From DASZVB01 sp035545855 (GTDB taxonomy: Bacteria > Myxococcota_A > Polyangia > Polyangiales > Polyangiaceae): a stretch of DNA of 64,000 nt. Both the position numbers and the translations under genes were made by a program. How positions within the stretch are numbered: position 1 is the first letter of the stretch; each line of letters starts with the position of its first letter. The notes under the pieces are model-generated. The model saw only the letters and a list, made by a program, of their open reading frames with translations. It did not search any database and was not told where the DNA came from. The DNA lies in contig DASZXK010000155.1 in assembly GCA_035545855.1 (NCBI GenBank), positions 109,494 to 173,493 of the forward strand, in the 5' to 3' direction. Below, one piece after another: positions 24,522 to 32,885 of the stretch.

Positions 24522-27329
24522 GTGTCGTCGCGCCTGCTCGGGATCCGCCCTCAGGATCGGCGCGACGCCGTCGCGGCCTTCCTGACGCTCTTCGGCGTGA
24601 TGACGGCCCACGCCGTCCTCGAGACGGCGCGGGACGCGCTCTTCCTCTCGCGCCTCCCCGCGCAGGACCTCCCGCTCGCGTACATCGCGATCGCCGTCCT
24701 CTCCTTCGGGGTGGTCGCGCTCGGGCAGAAGCTGTCGGACGTCTCGGCGCGGCGGAGCGCCCTCTCGAGCACGCTCCTCGTCGGGGCGGCGGTCACCGCC
24801 TCCTTCCATTTCCTCGTCCGGCAAGAGTCGCCCGCGGTGCTGCTGGCGCTCTACGTCTGGGCGGGGCTCCTCGCGTCGGTCGCCGTCCTCGATCTCTGGC
24901 TCCTCGCGGGGCACGTCCTCGACTTCGGACAAGCGAAGCGGGTGTTCTCGTTCATCGGCGCGGGCGGCCTGTCGGGGGCCGTGGCGGGGGCGGCCCTCGC
25001 CGGCGCCCTCCTCGAGCGGCTCGAACCGCGAGACCTCCTCCTCGTGTCGGCCGGCATCCTGTGCGTCACCGCCGTCGCGCCCCCGTTCTTCTCGGAGGTC
25101 CGGAGCGGGCCACCCCCGAGGCGAGAGAAATCGTCCGCCTCGACGTGGATCGGCCTCCTCCAGGCGGAGCCGTACCTGGCTCGGCTCCTCTGGGTGTCCC
25201 TCGTGAGCAGCATGCTGGTCACGGGCGTGGACTACGTCTTCAAGGCGACGGCCTCCGTCGACCTCGCGCCCGAGCAGCTCGGGCCGTTCTTCGCCCGCTT
25301 CTACGCGACCATCGGCGTCGTCGCGCTCCTGGTGCAGCTCTTCGTCGCGCCGTGGCTGCTCCGCGTGCTCGGCGTGAACGGGTCGCTCCTCGTCCTTCCG
25401 GCGCTGCTCTTCGCGGGCTCGGCCGGGTTCGTCGTGAGCGGTGGGCTCGGAGCCGCCCTGCTCGCCCGTGGCGCGGACGGCGCGCTCCGGCACTCCCTCC
25501 ACCGCACGAGTACGGAGATCCTCTACGTGCCGCTTTCGCTCGCCATCCGCGAGCGGTTCAAGAGCTTCGTGGAAGCGCTCGGTCAGCGGGGCGGCCAGGG
25601 GCTCGCGTCGCTCGTCATCCTGGGCGCGGTCCGGGCGGGCGCTCGCCCCGTGGAGCTCGGCGTCGGGCTCATGGCCCTCGGACTCGCCTGGGTCGGAGGC
25701 ATGATCGGCGTGAAGCCGCTCTACGTCGATCTCTTCCGGCGGAATCTCCGGGAAGGAGTCCTCGAGACCCACCTCGAGGTCCAGGAGCTGGACCTCCACT
25801 CGCTCGAGGCGCTCATCGCGGCGCTCTCCTCCCACAACGACGCCGAGGTCCGGGCCTCGCTGGATCTGCTCGCCGCCTACGGACGGACGAACCTGGTCCC
25901 GGCGCTCATCCTCTACCACCCGTCGTCCGCGGTCGTGCTCCGGGCGTTCGAGCTGTTTTCACGAGAGGGGCGGCCCGACGTCGAGCGCCTCGTGCCGCGG
26001 CTCATGGACCACGACGACGAGGTCGTCCGCGCGAGCGCGCTCCGGTACTTCGCCGAGCGCGCCGACCCGCGCCTCGTCGAGACGATGGCGAACGATCCGT
26101 CGCCGCTCGTCCGCACGACGGCCGTCGTCGAGCTCATCCGGCGCGGCACCGTGGACGAATGGAAGGGCGGGGACATCCTCCGCGGCATCATCGACGGCGG
26201 TTCGCCGGAGGAGCGCCGAGCGCTCGCCTTCGCGGCGCGCGAGCTCCCGAGGGGCCGGTACTCCTGGGCTCTCGTGCGCCTCGCGTTCGTGAACGAGCCG
26301 GGCCTCGCCGCGGAGGCCGCGCGGAGCATGGCGGCCGCGCCGGACGTGGACTTCGTGCCGACGCTGGTCCGCCTCCTCGCCGGCAGGGAGTCCCGGGAAG
26401 ACGCGCGCGAGGCGATCCTCGCGCTCGGGGACGGCGCGCTCGGGGCGCTCGACGCCGCGCTCTCGGACGCCGGCCTTCCCCGGCTGGTCCGCGGCCACCT
26501 GCCCCGCACGATCGCCCGGTTCGGGAGCCAGGAAGCGGCGAAGATCCTCGAGCAGCGCCTCCTCGTCGAACCCGACGAGGTCGTGGAGCTGAAGATCCTG
26601 CGCGCGCTCGGCCGCATGCGCGCCGTGAACCCGACGCTCTCGGTCGACGGGCGCTCCCTGCTCGAACGCGCCCGGACGACGCTCGAACGAGCCGTGACGC
26701 TGCTCTACTACCGCGTCGTCGTGGACCGTTCCGCGCGGGACGGCGTCGCGCCGAAGACGCCCGTCGCGGACATGCTCTCCGTCCTCCTCGCGGACAAGGA
26801 GTCGACGGCGCTCGAACGCGTGTTCCGGGTGCTCACCATCATCGATCCCTCCGAAGATTTCGCGATCCTGTTCGCCGGGCTGAAGAGCGAGGACGCGCGG
26901 CGACGCGAGAGCGGCCGCGAGCTCTTGATGCACGTCGTCTCGGAGCCGCTCCGGAGCGGAATCCTCGCGATGCTCGGCGAGGGCTCGCCCGAGGCGCGCT
27001 TCCGGGAGACGGCGCGCTTCCACTCGCCCCCGGGCCGCGCGCGGTTCGAGCGCGCGACGGGACAGCGCGGGGACGGTTACGCCGCGCGGGTCACGCCCGG
27101 GGAGGAACTGTCCGAGCTCCACGTGGAGGCTCTCCGCGCCATGCTCCTCGACACGAGCGACGCGCTCCGGGCCGTCTCGAGCTACCGCATCGCGGAGCTC
27201 GGCCTCGGCGAGCTGGCGACGGAGCTCCGGTCGGCGGCTGCTCCCCGGGGCGGCGCCCTCTCCGAGCTCACGGACCGCGCCGTGGATCTGATGGACCGGA
27301 AGCAGGAGGAGGTGAGCCGTGCCGGCTGA
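24522..27329 (+). CDS. Npt1/Npt2-type nucleotide transporter fused to HEAT repeats
   Basis: 935 residues from GTG 24522. Residues ~15-410 form a multi-helix membrane domain of the ATP/ADP-translocase/MFS type (FLTLFGVMTAHAVLETARDALFLSRL, LLVGAAVTASFHFLV, WVSLVSSMLVTGVDYVFK, YATIGVVALLVQLFV, ELGVGLMALGLAWVGGMIG). From ~420 on it is soluble helical repeats of the HEAT/PBS type (HNDAEVRASLDLLAAYG, DDEVVRASALRYFAERADP). Canonical carriers of ~500 residues exchange nucleotides across membranes. The transport activity of this fused form is not established from sequence. Its last 11 bp overlap the cyclic-nucleotide-binding gene. Confidence 0.82.
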   Translation: MSSRLLGIRPQDRRDAVAAFLTLFGVMTAHAVLETARDALFLSRLPAQDLPLAYIAIAVLSFGVVALGQKLSDVSARRSALSSTLLVGAAVTASFHFLVRQESPAVLLALYVWAGLLASVAVLDLWLLAGHVLDFGQAKRVFSFIGAGGLSGAVAGAALAGALLERLEPRDLLLVSAGILCVTAVAPPFFSEVRSGPPPRREKSSASTWIGLLQAEPYLARLLWVSLVSSMLVTGVDYVFKATASVDLAPEQLGPFFARFYATIGVVALLVQLFVAPWLLRVLGVNGSLLVLPALLFAGSAGFVVSGGLGAALLARGADGALRHSLHRTSTEILYVPLSLAIRERFKSFVEALGQRGGQGLASLVILGAVRAGARPVELGVGLMALGLAWVGGMIGVKPLYVDLFRRNLREGVLETHLEVQELDLHSLEALIAALSSHNDAEVRASLDLLAAYGRTNLVPALILYHPSSAVVLRAFELFSREGRPDVERLVPRLMDHDDEVVRASALRYFAERADPRLVETMANDPSPLVRTTAVVELIRRGTVDEWKGGDILRGIIDGGSPEERRALAFAARELPRGRYSWALVRLAFVNEPGLAAEAARSMAAAPDVDFVPTLVRLLAGRESREDAREAILALGDGALGALDAALSDAGLPRLVRGHLPRTIARFGSQEAAKILEQRLLVEPDEVVELKILRALGRMRAVNPTLSVDGRSLLERARTTLERAVTLLYYRVVVDRSARDGVAPKTPVADMLSVLLADKESTALERVFRVLTIIDPSEDFAILFAGLKSEDARRRESGRELLMHVVSEPLRSGILAMLGEGSPEARFRETARFHSPPGRARFERATGQRGDGYAARVTPGEELSELHVEALRAMLLDTSDALRAVSSYRIAELGLGELATELRSAAAPRGGALSELTDRAVDLMDRKQEEVSRAG

Positions 27330-28269
27330 CGGAGGCGAGCAGGCCGCGTCCCGGGTCGAGCGCGTGCTCGCCCTCCGCGCGTTCCCGGGACTCGCGGAGG
27401 TGGAACCGACGCACCTCGGGATGCTCGCGGACGTCGTCCGGGAGCGCACCATCGCGAAGGGACAGACCGTGCTCAGCCCGAACACGGAGGTCCGCGCGAT
27501 GTACCTCATCCGCTCGGGCGAGCTGTCCGTTATGCGGAACGGCGCCGTCGCGCGGCGCTACCGGACGGGCGGCATCGTCGGCGGGATCGCGTCGCTCACG
27601 CGGGACCCGCGGGGGCAGCACCTCGTCGCGACCGCCGACAGCCGGACGTTCGAGCTCGACCGGGACGACTTCGCCGACGTGCTCGAGGAGTCCTTCTCGC
27701 TCCTCCAGGCGGTGCTCCGGGGCTTGCTCCAGTCCGCGCTCGAGGTGCGCCTCGGCATCGCGAAGGACGCGGGGTTCGCCGGGGAAGTGATCGAAGCGCT
27801 CCGCCCCTCGCTCGAGCTCGGGCTCGTCGAGCGAGTCATGTTCGTGCGGAGCCTCGCGACGTACGGCCGCGCCCGCGTGGAGGCCCTCGCGGAGCTCGCC
27901 CGGGAGATGAGCGTCGTCCGCGCGACGAAGGGCACCGAGCTCTACGCCATCGGCGATCCGGCGCCGTACTCGCTCCTCCTCTACAGCGGCGTCGTCGCGT
28001 GCGAGGCGAAGAACGGCCAGCGCTTCCGCCTCGGCGCGGACTCCGTCGTCGGCGGCATGGATTCGATGGCCGGAGAGCGCCGCTGGTACCGCGCCGAAGC
28101 CGAGACGGACGTGATCGCGCTCCGGAGCGACACGTCGCACCTCATGGACGTCATCGAGGACAACCCCGACATGGGCATCGACATGCTCCGCTCCGCGGCG
28201 CGGATCCTCGCCGAGCTCTACGAGCGGGTGGACCGCGCGAACGAGTCCCGGCCGCCGCCGCCCGAGTAG
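27319..28269 (+). CDS. Cyclic-nucleotide-binding-domain protein, tandem
   Basis: 316 residues. A cNMP-binding beta-roll spans ~18-135 (FPGLAEVEPTHLGMLADVV, EVRAMYLIRSGELSVMRNG). A second, weaker one spans ~165-290 (RATKGTELYAIGDPAPYSLLLYSGVVACE). Neither shows the full phosphate-binding cassette FGE-L-RA-A, so binding of cAMP/cGMP is doubtful. No DNA-binding domain. Translation starts at GTG 27319 after an AGGAGG ribosome site lying inside the upstream transporter gene, so the two are coupled. The likely role is a regulatory partner of the transporter. It converges on the next gene with 7 bp between stops. Confidence 0.82.
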   Translation: MPADGGEQAASRVERVLALRAFPGLAEVEPTHLGMLADVVRERTIAKGQTVLSPNTEVRAMYLIRSGELSVMRNGAVARRYRTGGIVGGIASLTRDPRGQHLVATADSRTFELDRDDFADVLEESFSLLQAVLRGLLQSALEVRLGIAKDAGFAGEVIEALRPSLELGLVERVMFVRSLATYGRARVEALAELAREMSVVRATKGTELYAIGDPAPYSLLLYSGVVACEAKNGQRFRLGADSVVGGMDSMAGERRWYRAEAETDVIALRSDTSHLMDVIEDNPDMGIDMLRSAARILAELYERVDRANESRPPPPE

Positions 28270-28276
28270 CGGCCGG

Positions 28277-30436
28277 TCACTGGCATTTCGGGTCCGTGGA
28301 CCCCGCGTCGCAGCACTGGTCCTTGTAGGACTGTGCGCAGTTCTGCTCCTCGTTCGCGCCGTCGCAGTTGCAGACGCCGTCGCACTTCCACTCCACCTCG
28401 CCGGTCCGGAGGAAGACGTCCGCCTGAGATTGCGAGGGTCCGAGGACGCGCACGCGATCGTGCGGGTCGCAGCCCCCTGCCTGCGGCAGGTTCGTGAGCG
28501 GCTCCGCCGGGAGCGCGAAGTCGTACTCCACGAGCGCGGATTCGCCGGAAAAAGGAGGGGCCTTGCGGTCGAGCCCGAACACTTCCCGAATGACGGGTTT
28601 CGCCGCGTCGTTCGACTCCACGAGCTTCGCTCCCACGGCGCGCGCCATGATGTGCGCGCCGACGGTCGTCACCTGGTGGTCGCCGAGCGCGTCGTGCATG
28701 AGAACATGGTGCGACGGCGTGTTCGGCAGGGTGTTCTCCGTCAGGAACGGCACGAAGCCGGAGGGTTCGCTCCGGTCCCAGAAGAGCTGGATGAGCCCCC
28801 AGAGCATCTGCACGGCGCGCCCGTCCCCGAACGCCCCCTCGAGGAACTGGTTGTAGAGATCCGCGTCCGTGCTCCGGTTCAGGAGCACGCTGTACGGCGT
28901 CCCCGGCTCGCCGAGGAGGCCTCGCGTCACGTCCGTGGAGACGGCCATGTACGTGCCGCCCATGATCCCGCCCTGGCTGTCCCCGCGGTACGCGCGCACG
29001 CTCGCGTCGACCCACGCCGGATCCAGGACGACGGTGCCGGCCGCGTCCGCGATGCCGTCGCGAGCGACCTTGCCCATCATGAGGCGCATCGCGAGGAGCT
29101 GGTTCACGTGCCCCTGGATCTGCCGATCGATGAGCCCGGGGAGGACCTCGGCGCGCCCCTGAAGGCCTTCGACGGCCATGAGCGGGTCGCCGCTGTCGGA
29201 CGCGAACCCGAAGAGGTCGGTCGCGAGCTCGATCCAGTGGTAGCCGTCGCACATCGTCGCCGCGTACCCGTTCTGTCCCTCGCTCTTGCTCCCGAAGAGG
29301 CCGTGCCCGTTCTGGAGAAGCCCGTGTTTCCCCGCGGTCTTCACGCTGTTCGGGATCTGGACGAGGACGTCCACGTCCATCGTGCCGTTCTGGACGGGCT
29401 GCCCGGCGTCGTCCCACTGGAGGTGCGGCACCGGGTCGCCCGGCGTGTACGCGGCGGTGGTGAGGTAGAGCGGCGCCTTCATCGTCAGCACGATCCGCCG
29501 CATGATGTACGGGTTCGGGTTCTCCGTGATCTGCTGGACTCCCTGGTCTTCCTTGATGGTGTACTCGGGGCCGTCCGCGCCGACGGTGGCGAGCGCCGCG
29601 TCCCGCACGCGGACGAGCGGGTTCGTGATCGACTCCTTCGATCCGACGCTGAAGTCCCACGCGACCTGGAGGTCGTCCTTCTTCACGCCGGCGGCCGCGA
29701 GCCTCGCGAAGATGTCCGCGTAGAGGCAGCGCCGCGCGTCCACGCTCGCGTCCGGGTAGTCCTCGCCGTCCCGGAGCGCGCGGAACGCGTCCGGGGGCGG
29801 CACCGGGTTCCCCGAAGCGTCCTTCACCCCGCGGAACGCGACGACGTAGCGCGCGCCGTTCCGGAGGAGCACGGCGGGGTGGAGCATGAGCGCCCGCTGA
29901 TCGTCGGTCGCGGCGTGCTGGTCCAGGTCCACGAAGTGCGGCACGAGCGTCCCCTTCTCGACGTCGAGGAGGATCGTCGGCGTGCTCGGGTCCACCGAGG
30001 CCGCGAGCGTGTCCGTCGTCGGGAGGCCGTCCGCCGTCGCTCCGGGGAGGTACACCATGGCCGCGGACGCGGGGGAGAACCCGTCGAATCCGGAGAACAG
30101 CGCCGGATCGACGTGCGCGCCGGTGGAGAGCACGGCGGGGAGCGTCGTCGCGCCGAACGTCACGACCTTGCCGGAGGGATGCTTGCCGCTCGGGTCGTCG
30201 GAGAGGTAGACGTTCGACGGGAACGGCAGGCCACAGTAGCCGCCGATCGGGTCGCAATCGGTGGCGAGGAGCTTCGTGCCCGCGGGGCACGCGCCGCCGC
30301 CCGAATCGGTGGAGGCGTCCGCGCCGCCCGAGGGTTTCTCGGTCGGCTTCCGGTCGTCGGCGCCGCACGCGGGGAAGGCCGCCGCTCCGAGGAAGATCGC
30401 CGCGACGCCGAGAGCCCGGGGAGAGAACGTTCTCAT
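28277..30436 (-). CDS. Lipoprotein with alpha/beta-hydrolase-like features
   Basis: 719 residues. The signal MRTFSPRALGVAAIFLGAAAFPAC gives lipidated Cys24, followed by a Ser/Gly linker. The central part is unassigned. Near residue 487 the segment YRGDSQGGIMGGTYMA has a GxSxG nucleophile elbow followed by a helix. Later HDALGDHQVTTVGAHIMAR supplies His and Asp residues in the order of a hydrolase triad. The C terminus is Cys-rich (CDGVCNCDGANEEQNC). Predicted outer-membrane location. The upstream TetR gene is on the same strand 42 bp away. Substrate unknown; ester hydrolysis is an inference from the elbow motif. Confidence 0.72.
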   Translation of the reverse strand: MRTFSPRALGVAAIFLGAAAFPACGADDRKPTEKPSGGADASTDSGGGACPAGTKLLATDCDPIGGYCGLPFPSNVYLSDDPSGKHPSGKVVTFGATTLPAVLSTGAHVDPALFSGFDGFSPASAAMVYLPGATADGLPTTDTLAASVDPSTPTILLDVEKGTLVPHFVDLDQHAATDDQRALMLHPAVLLRNGARYVVAFRGVKDASGNPVPPPDAFRALRDGEDYPDASVDARRCLYADIFARLAAAGVKKDDLQVAWDFSVGSKESITNPLVRVRDAALATVGADGPEYTIKEDQGVQQITENPNPYIMRRIVLTMKAPLYLTTAAYTPGDPVPHLQWDDAGQPVQNGTMDVDVLVQIPNSVKTAGKHGLLQNGHGLFGSKSEGQNGYAATMCDGYHWIELATDLFGFASDSGDPLMAVEGLQGRAEVLPGLIDRQIQGHVNQLLAMRLMMGKVARDGIADAAGTVVLDPAWVDASVRAYRGDSQGGIMGGTYMAVSTDVTRGLLGEPGTPYSVLLNRSTDADLYNQFLEGAFGDGRAVQMLWGLIQLFWDRSEPSGFVPFLTENTLPNTPSHHVLMHDALGDHQVTTVGAHIMARAVGAKLVESNDAAKPVIREVFGLDRKAPPFSGESALVEYDFALPAEPLTNLPQAGGCDPHDRVRVLGPSQSQADVFLRTGEVEWKCDGVCNCDGANEEQNCAQSYKDQCCDAGSTDPKCQ

Positions 30437-30478
30437 GGAACCCCCGATGTTACGGGACGCTTCGCCCCCGGTCGACCC

Positions 30479-31183
30479 TCAACCGGATTCGAGCGACGTC
30501 GTCAGGAGCTTCGCGAGCCACGCGCGGAAGCGCTCGGGCATTTGGGCGTCTTCGGGCTCGCCGGGGCGTCGCGCGGCGGCGCGCAGCGTGGGGCCCGCGA
30601 CGGCCTCTCCGATCATCGCGAGCCCTGCGAGGAGCACGCGGAAGAGCGTATCCTCGAACGTGGCGTTCGGCTCGATCCGGACGCGGCGCTCGTGCGCGAC
30701 CTCCGCGACGGTGCGGACTCCGGTGCCGCCCTCCTGCGTCTGCCCGGCGAGCATCAGCCAGGCGAGGACCCGCGCGTGCCCCTTCGCCACGAGCACGCGG
30801 TGCGCCGCCTCGATCGTCTCGAGCGCCGGCGGCTCGTCTGCCTCGTTCTTCGACGCGATCGCCTGGACGATGTCGGCCTCGAGTCGCTGGATGGCGCGAC
30901 GCACCACTTCCGACAGGAGCCGTTCGCGACTCTCGAAGTGATGCAAGATCGCCGGGTGAGAGACGCCGACGTCCGCGGCAATCTGCTGCAAGCGCACTCC
31001 GTCCGGGCCGAGCTCGGCGAGACGTCGCTCCGCGGCGTCCAGGATCTCGGCCCGGGCCTCCTCCGCGGTTCGCCGCCTCCGCGGCGGCGGGACGGACTTT
31101 CCCGTCGCCTCCGGAGGCGACGGGACGGATCTCCCCTTCACTTTCGTGTGCGGCGACGGGGATTTTCGCGGGGTTCGGGCCAT
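30479..31183 (-). CDS. TetR-family transcriptional regulator
   Basis: 234 residues. A basic Ser/Pro-rich N-terminal extension (~1-38) precedes the TetR HTH (~40-90: EILDAAERRLAELGPDGVRLQQIAADVGVSHPAILHHFESRERLL). The C-terminal ~140 residues are the helical ligand domain. It is divergent from COQ4 (72-bp gap) and 42 bp upstream of the hydrolase-like lipoprotein on its own strand. It probably represses one or both; an inverted repeat over the COQ4 promoter supports the divergent target. Confidence 0.92.
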   Translation of the reverse strand: MARTPRKSPSPHTKVKGRSVPSPPEATGKSVPPPRRRRTAEEARAEILDAAERRLAELGPDGVRLQQIAADVGVSHPAILHHFESRERLLSEVVRRAIQRLEADIVQAIASKNEADEPPALETIEAAHRVLVAKGHARVLAWLMLAGQTQEGGTGVRTVAEVAHERRVRIEPNATFEDTLFRVLLAGLAMIGEAVAGPTLRAAARRPGEPEDAQMPERFRAWLAKLLTTSLESG

Positions 31184-31197
31184 CGACGTTCCGGGTC

Positions 31198-31247
31198 TTG
31201 ACGCTGGGGCTCGGCGTGCTACTTACAGCATTGTCAGTAATAAGGAG
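31198..31247 (+). promoter_or_regulatory. COQ4 promoter with overlapping inverted repeat (candidate TetR site)
   Basis: A -35 box TTGACG at 31198-31203 and a -10 box TACTTA at 31220-31225 are separated by 16 bp. An imperfect 18-bp inverted repeat (TTAC at 31223-31226, GTAA at 31237-31240, with inner G/C matches) covers the -10. AAGGAG at 31242-31247 is the ribosome site for ATG 31256. Occupation of the repeat by the divergent TetR protein would block transcription. Confidence 0.55.
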
Positions 31248-31255
31248 TCCGCCCC

Positions 31256-31969
31256 ATGAGCGAAGTCCACCACGAGATGCGCTTCGGAGACGCCGCCCGC
31301 GCCATGCGCGCCCTGCTCCAGAACCCGGACGACACGGCCCAGGCCTTCCGCATCATCGAAGCGCTTTCCGGCAGGAACGGCGAAAGAACGCTCGAGCGCC
31401 TGAAGAACACGGCGAGCGGGCGGCGCCTGCTCGCCGGGAACCGGAGTCTCATCGAAACCCTCTGCGATCGCGCCACGATGGAGAAGCTACCGGAAGGGAG
31501 CCTCGGGCGAGAATACCTCCGTTTCCTGGATTCGGAGGGCATCACCGCGGAGGGGCTCCGGCAGGCGAGCCTCGAAGGCCGCGGGGAGGAAGACGTGGGG
31601 CCCGAGCTCGAGTTCCTCCGGAACCGCATGCGGGACACCCACGACCTCTGGCACACGCTGACGGGCTACAAGGGGGACCTCCTCGGAGAGGCCGCGCTCC
31701 TCGCCTTCAGCTTCGCGCAGACGTGGAACCCGGGCGTCGGATTCATCGTGGGGATCGCGCTCCTTCGCGGGCGTGAGCCCCAGGTCCGTCGCCTGATCCT
31801 CCAGGGGTTCCGGCGCGGAGTCCTCGCGAGCTGGCTCCCCGCCGTCGAGTGGGAGAAGCTCCTCGCTCTGCCGCTCCCGACCGTCCGCAAGATGCTCGGC
31901 GTGGACGAGCCGCCCGTGTACCAGACCGTGCGCTCGAGCGAATTCCTCGGCGAGATGGCCGCGGCCTGA
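31256..31969 (+). CDS. COQ4-family protein
   Basis: 237 residues. It carries the family's metal-site signature HDLWHTLTGYKGDLLGE: His129, Asp130, His133 and Glu145. COQ4 organises the ubiquinone-synthesis complex in mitochondria and has been linked to ring C1 decarboxylation/hydroxylation; bacterial homologues are less defined. No other quinone genes lie nearby, and myxobacterial respiration mostly uses menaquinone (general knowledge), so the role here is open. It has its own promoter and a good ribosome site. The GGCT-fold gene follows 21 bp downstream and may share the transcript. Confidence 0.88.
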   Translation: MSEVHHEMRFGDAARAMRALLQNPDDTAQAFRIIEALSGRNGERTLERLKNTASGRRLLAGNRSLIETLCDRATMEKLPEGSLGREYLRFLDSEGITAEGLRQASLEGRGEEDVGPELEFLRNRMRDTHDLWHTLTGYKGDLLGEAALLAFSFAQTWNPGVGFIVGIALLRGREPQVRRLILQGFRRGVLASWLPAVEWEKLLALPLPTVRKMLGVDEPPVYQTVRSSEFLGEMAAA

Positions 31970-31990
31970 AGCTCGGCGTACCCTCGCGGG

Positions 31991-32437
31991 GTGACGTCCT
32001 CCGCGCCGGACGATCTCCGCCTGTTCGTGTACGGCCTGCTGCTCACCGGAGAGCGCGAGCACGATCTCCTCGCTGAAGCCGTCCTTCTCGGCGAAGCAGA
32101 AACCGTTCCCCGCTACACGCTCGCGGACCTCGGCGTGTATCCGGCGCTCCTCGAGCGCGGCACCGTCGCGATTCACGGCGAGCTCTATCGCATCGATCGG
32201 AAGATCCGTTTCCAGCTCGACGTGAAGCACGAGGTGCCCGTCCTGTTCCGCCGCATCAAGGTCGAGCTCGCCGACGGCACGACGGCCGAGACGTACGCGA
32301 TGAAGGACGAACAGGTCCGCGGCAAGCGCCGCCTCGCCGGCGGAGACTGGAAGGGACGCTTCGCGCCGCGTCCCCGGACGACGGACCTCGGCGGCCCCCT
32401 GGTGAACGCCGCGAAACGCCGGTTCGAACGGCGCTAG
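31991..32437 (+). CDS. Gamma-glutamylcyclotransferase-fold (AIG2-like) protein
   Basis: 148 residues from GTG 31991. The substrate-loop motif FVYGLLLTGEREHDLL near the N terminus corresponds to YGTLxxGxxNH of the GGCT/AIG2 fold. YTLADLGVYPALLERG and VAIHGELYRID follow, as in the family. Relatives cleave gamma-glutamyl amines or dipeptides to 5-oxoproline. The usual catalytic Glu position cannot be fixed by eye, so activity is unproven. Cytosolic. It follows COQ4 closely, so it is probably co-transcribed. Confidence 0.75.
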   Translation: MTSSAPDDLRLFVYGLLLTGEREHDLLAEAVLLGEAETVPRYTLADLGVYPALLERGTVAIHGELYRIDRKIRFQLDVKHEVPVLFRRIKVELADGTTAETYAMKDEQVRGKRRLAGGDWKGRFAPRPRTTDLGGPLVNAAKRRFERR

Positions 32438-32470
32438 GCCGGCGGGATCGGTCGACTTCGGGGCCCTGAT

Positions 32471-32790
32471 GTCCGTGCTCACGCGGCAGCCGGGTTCGGC
32501 GCGGCCATGGGGCGGTGTGGCGACTGCGCAGGAAATTCCGGAGCACACCCTCGGGAACGCCGTGCGACGTGAAGCGTCGTCTCGGGGTGTGTGGTTCCGA
32601 GAGAGCGCCGACGGCGCGCTCTGCTCGGCACTCTCGAGATCGGAGAGCGACTCTTCGCCGTCGACTCTCTCTCGAAAGCCTGTTCCGGAAAAACCATGAG
32701 ACCGGCAAGGCGAAGGCTCACCTCTACGGCCCGTTCCGGGGCCGGTTTCGGCTCGCCGTGAACGTTCAGGGACGAGAGGAGATGGCCCGC
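32471..32790 (+). repeat. Dispersed repeat, copy A (composite, both halves)
   Basis: The left half (32471-32650) matches the reverse complement of 35744-35924 at roughly 80% identity, including GTGCTCAC.CGGCAGCCGGG and GACGTGAAGCGTCGTCTCGG. The right half (~32590-32790) matches the reverse complement of 19320-19500. It fills most of the 448-bp gap between the GGCT gene and prfC. No gene was recognised in it. Confidence 0.75.
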
Positions 32791-32885
32791 TGCGGCTCGA
32801 AGTGCGGGTCGACCCAGTCGTCGGCACGTGACCGGGTGGGGCACCCTCGAACCCGATCGGGCCCTCCCCGCACGCCCCTTTGGCG

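Noticed and set aside
31487..32827. Minus-strand frame across COQ4, the GGCT gene and repeat copy A
   Set aside because: Most of it is antisense to two recognisable genes and the rest is repeat DNA. Peptides shared with other repeat copies only reflect the DNA repeat.
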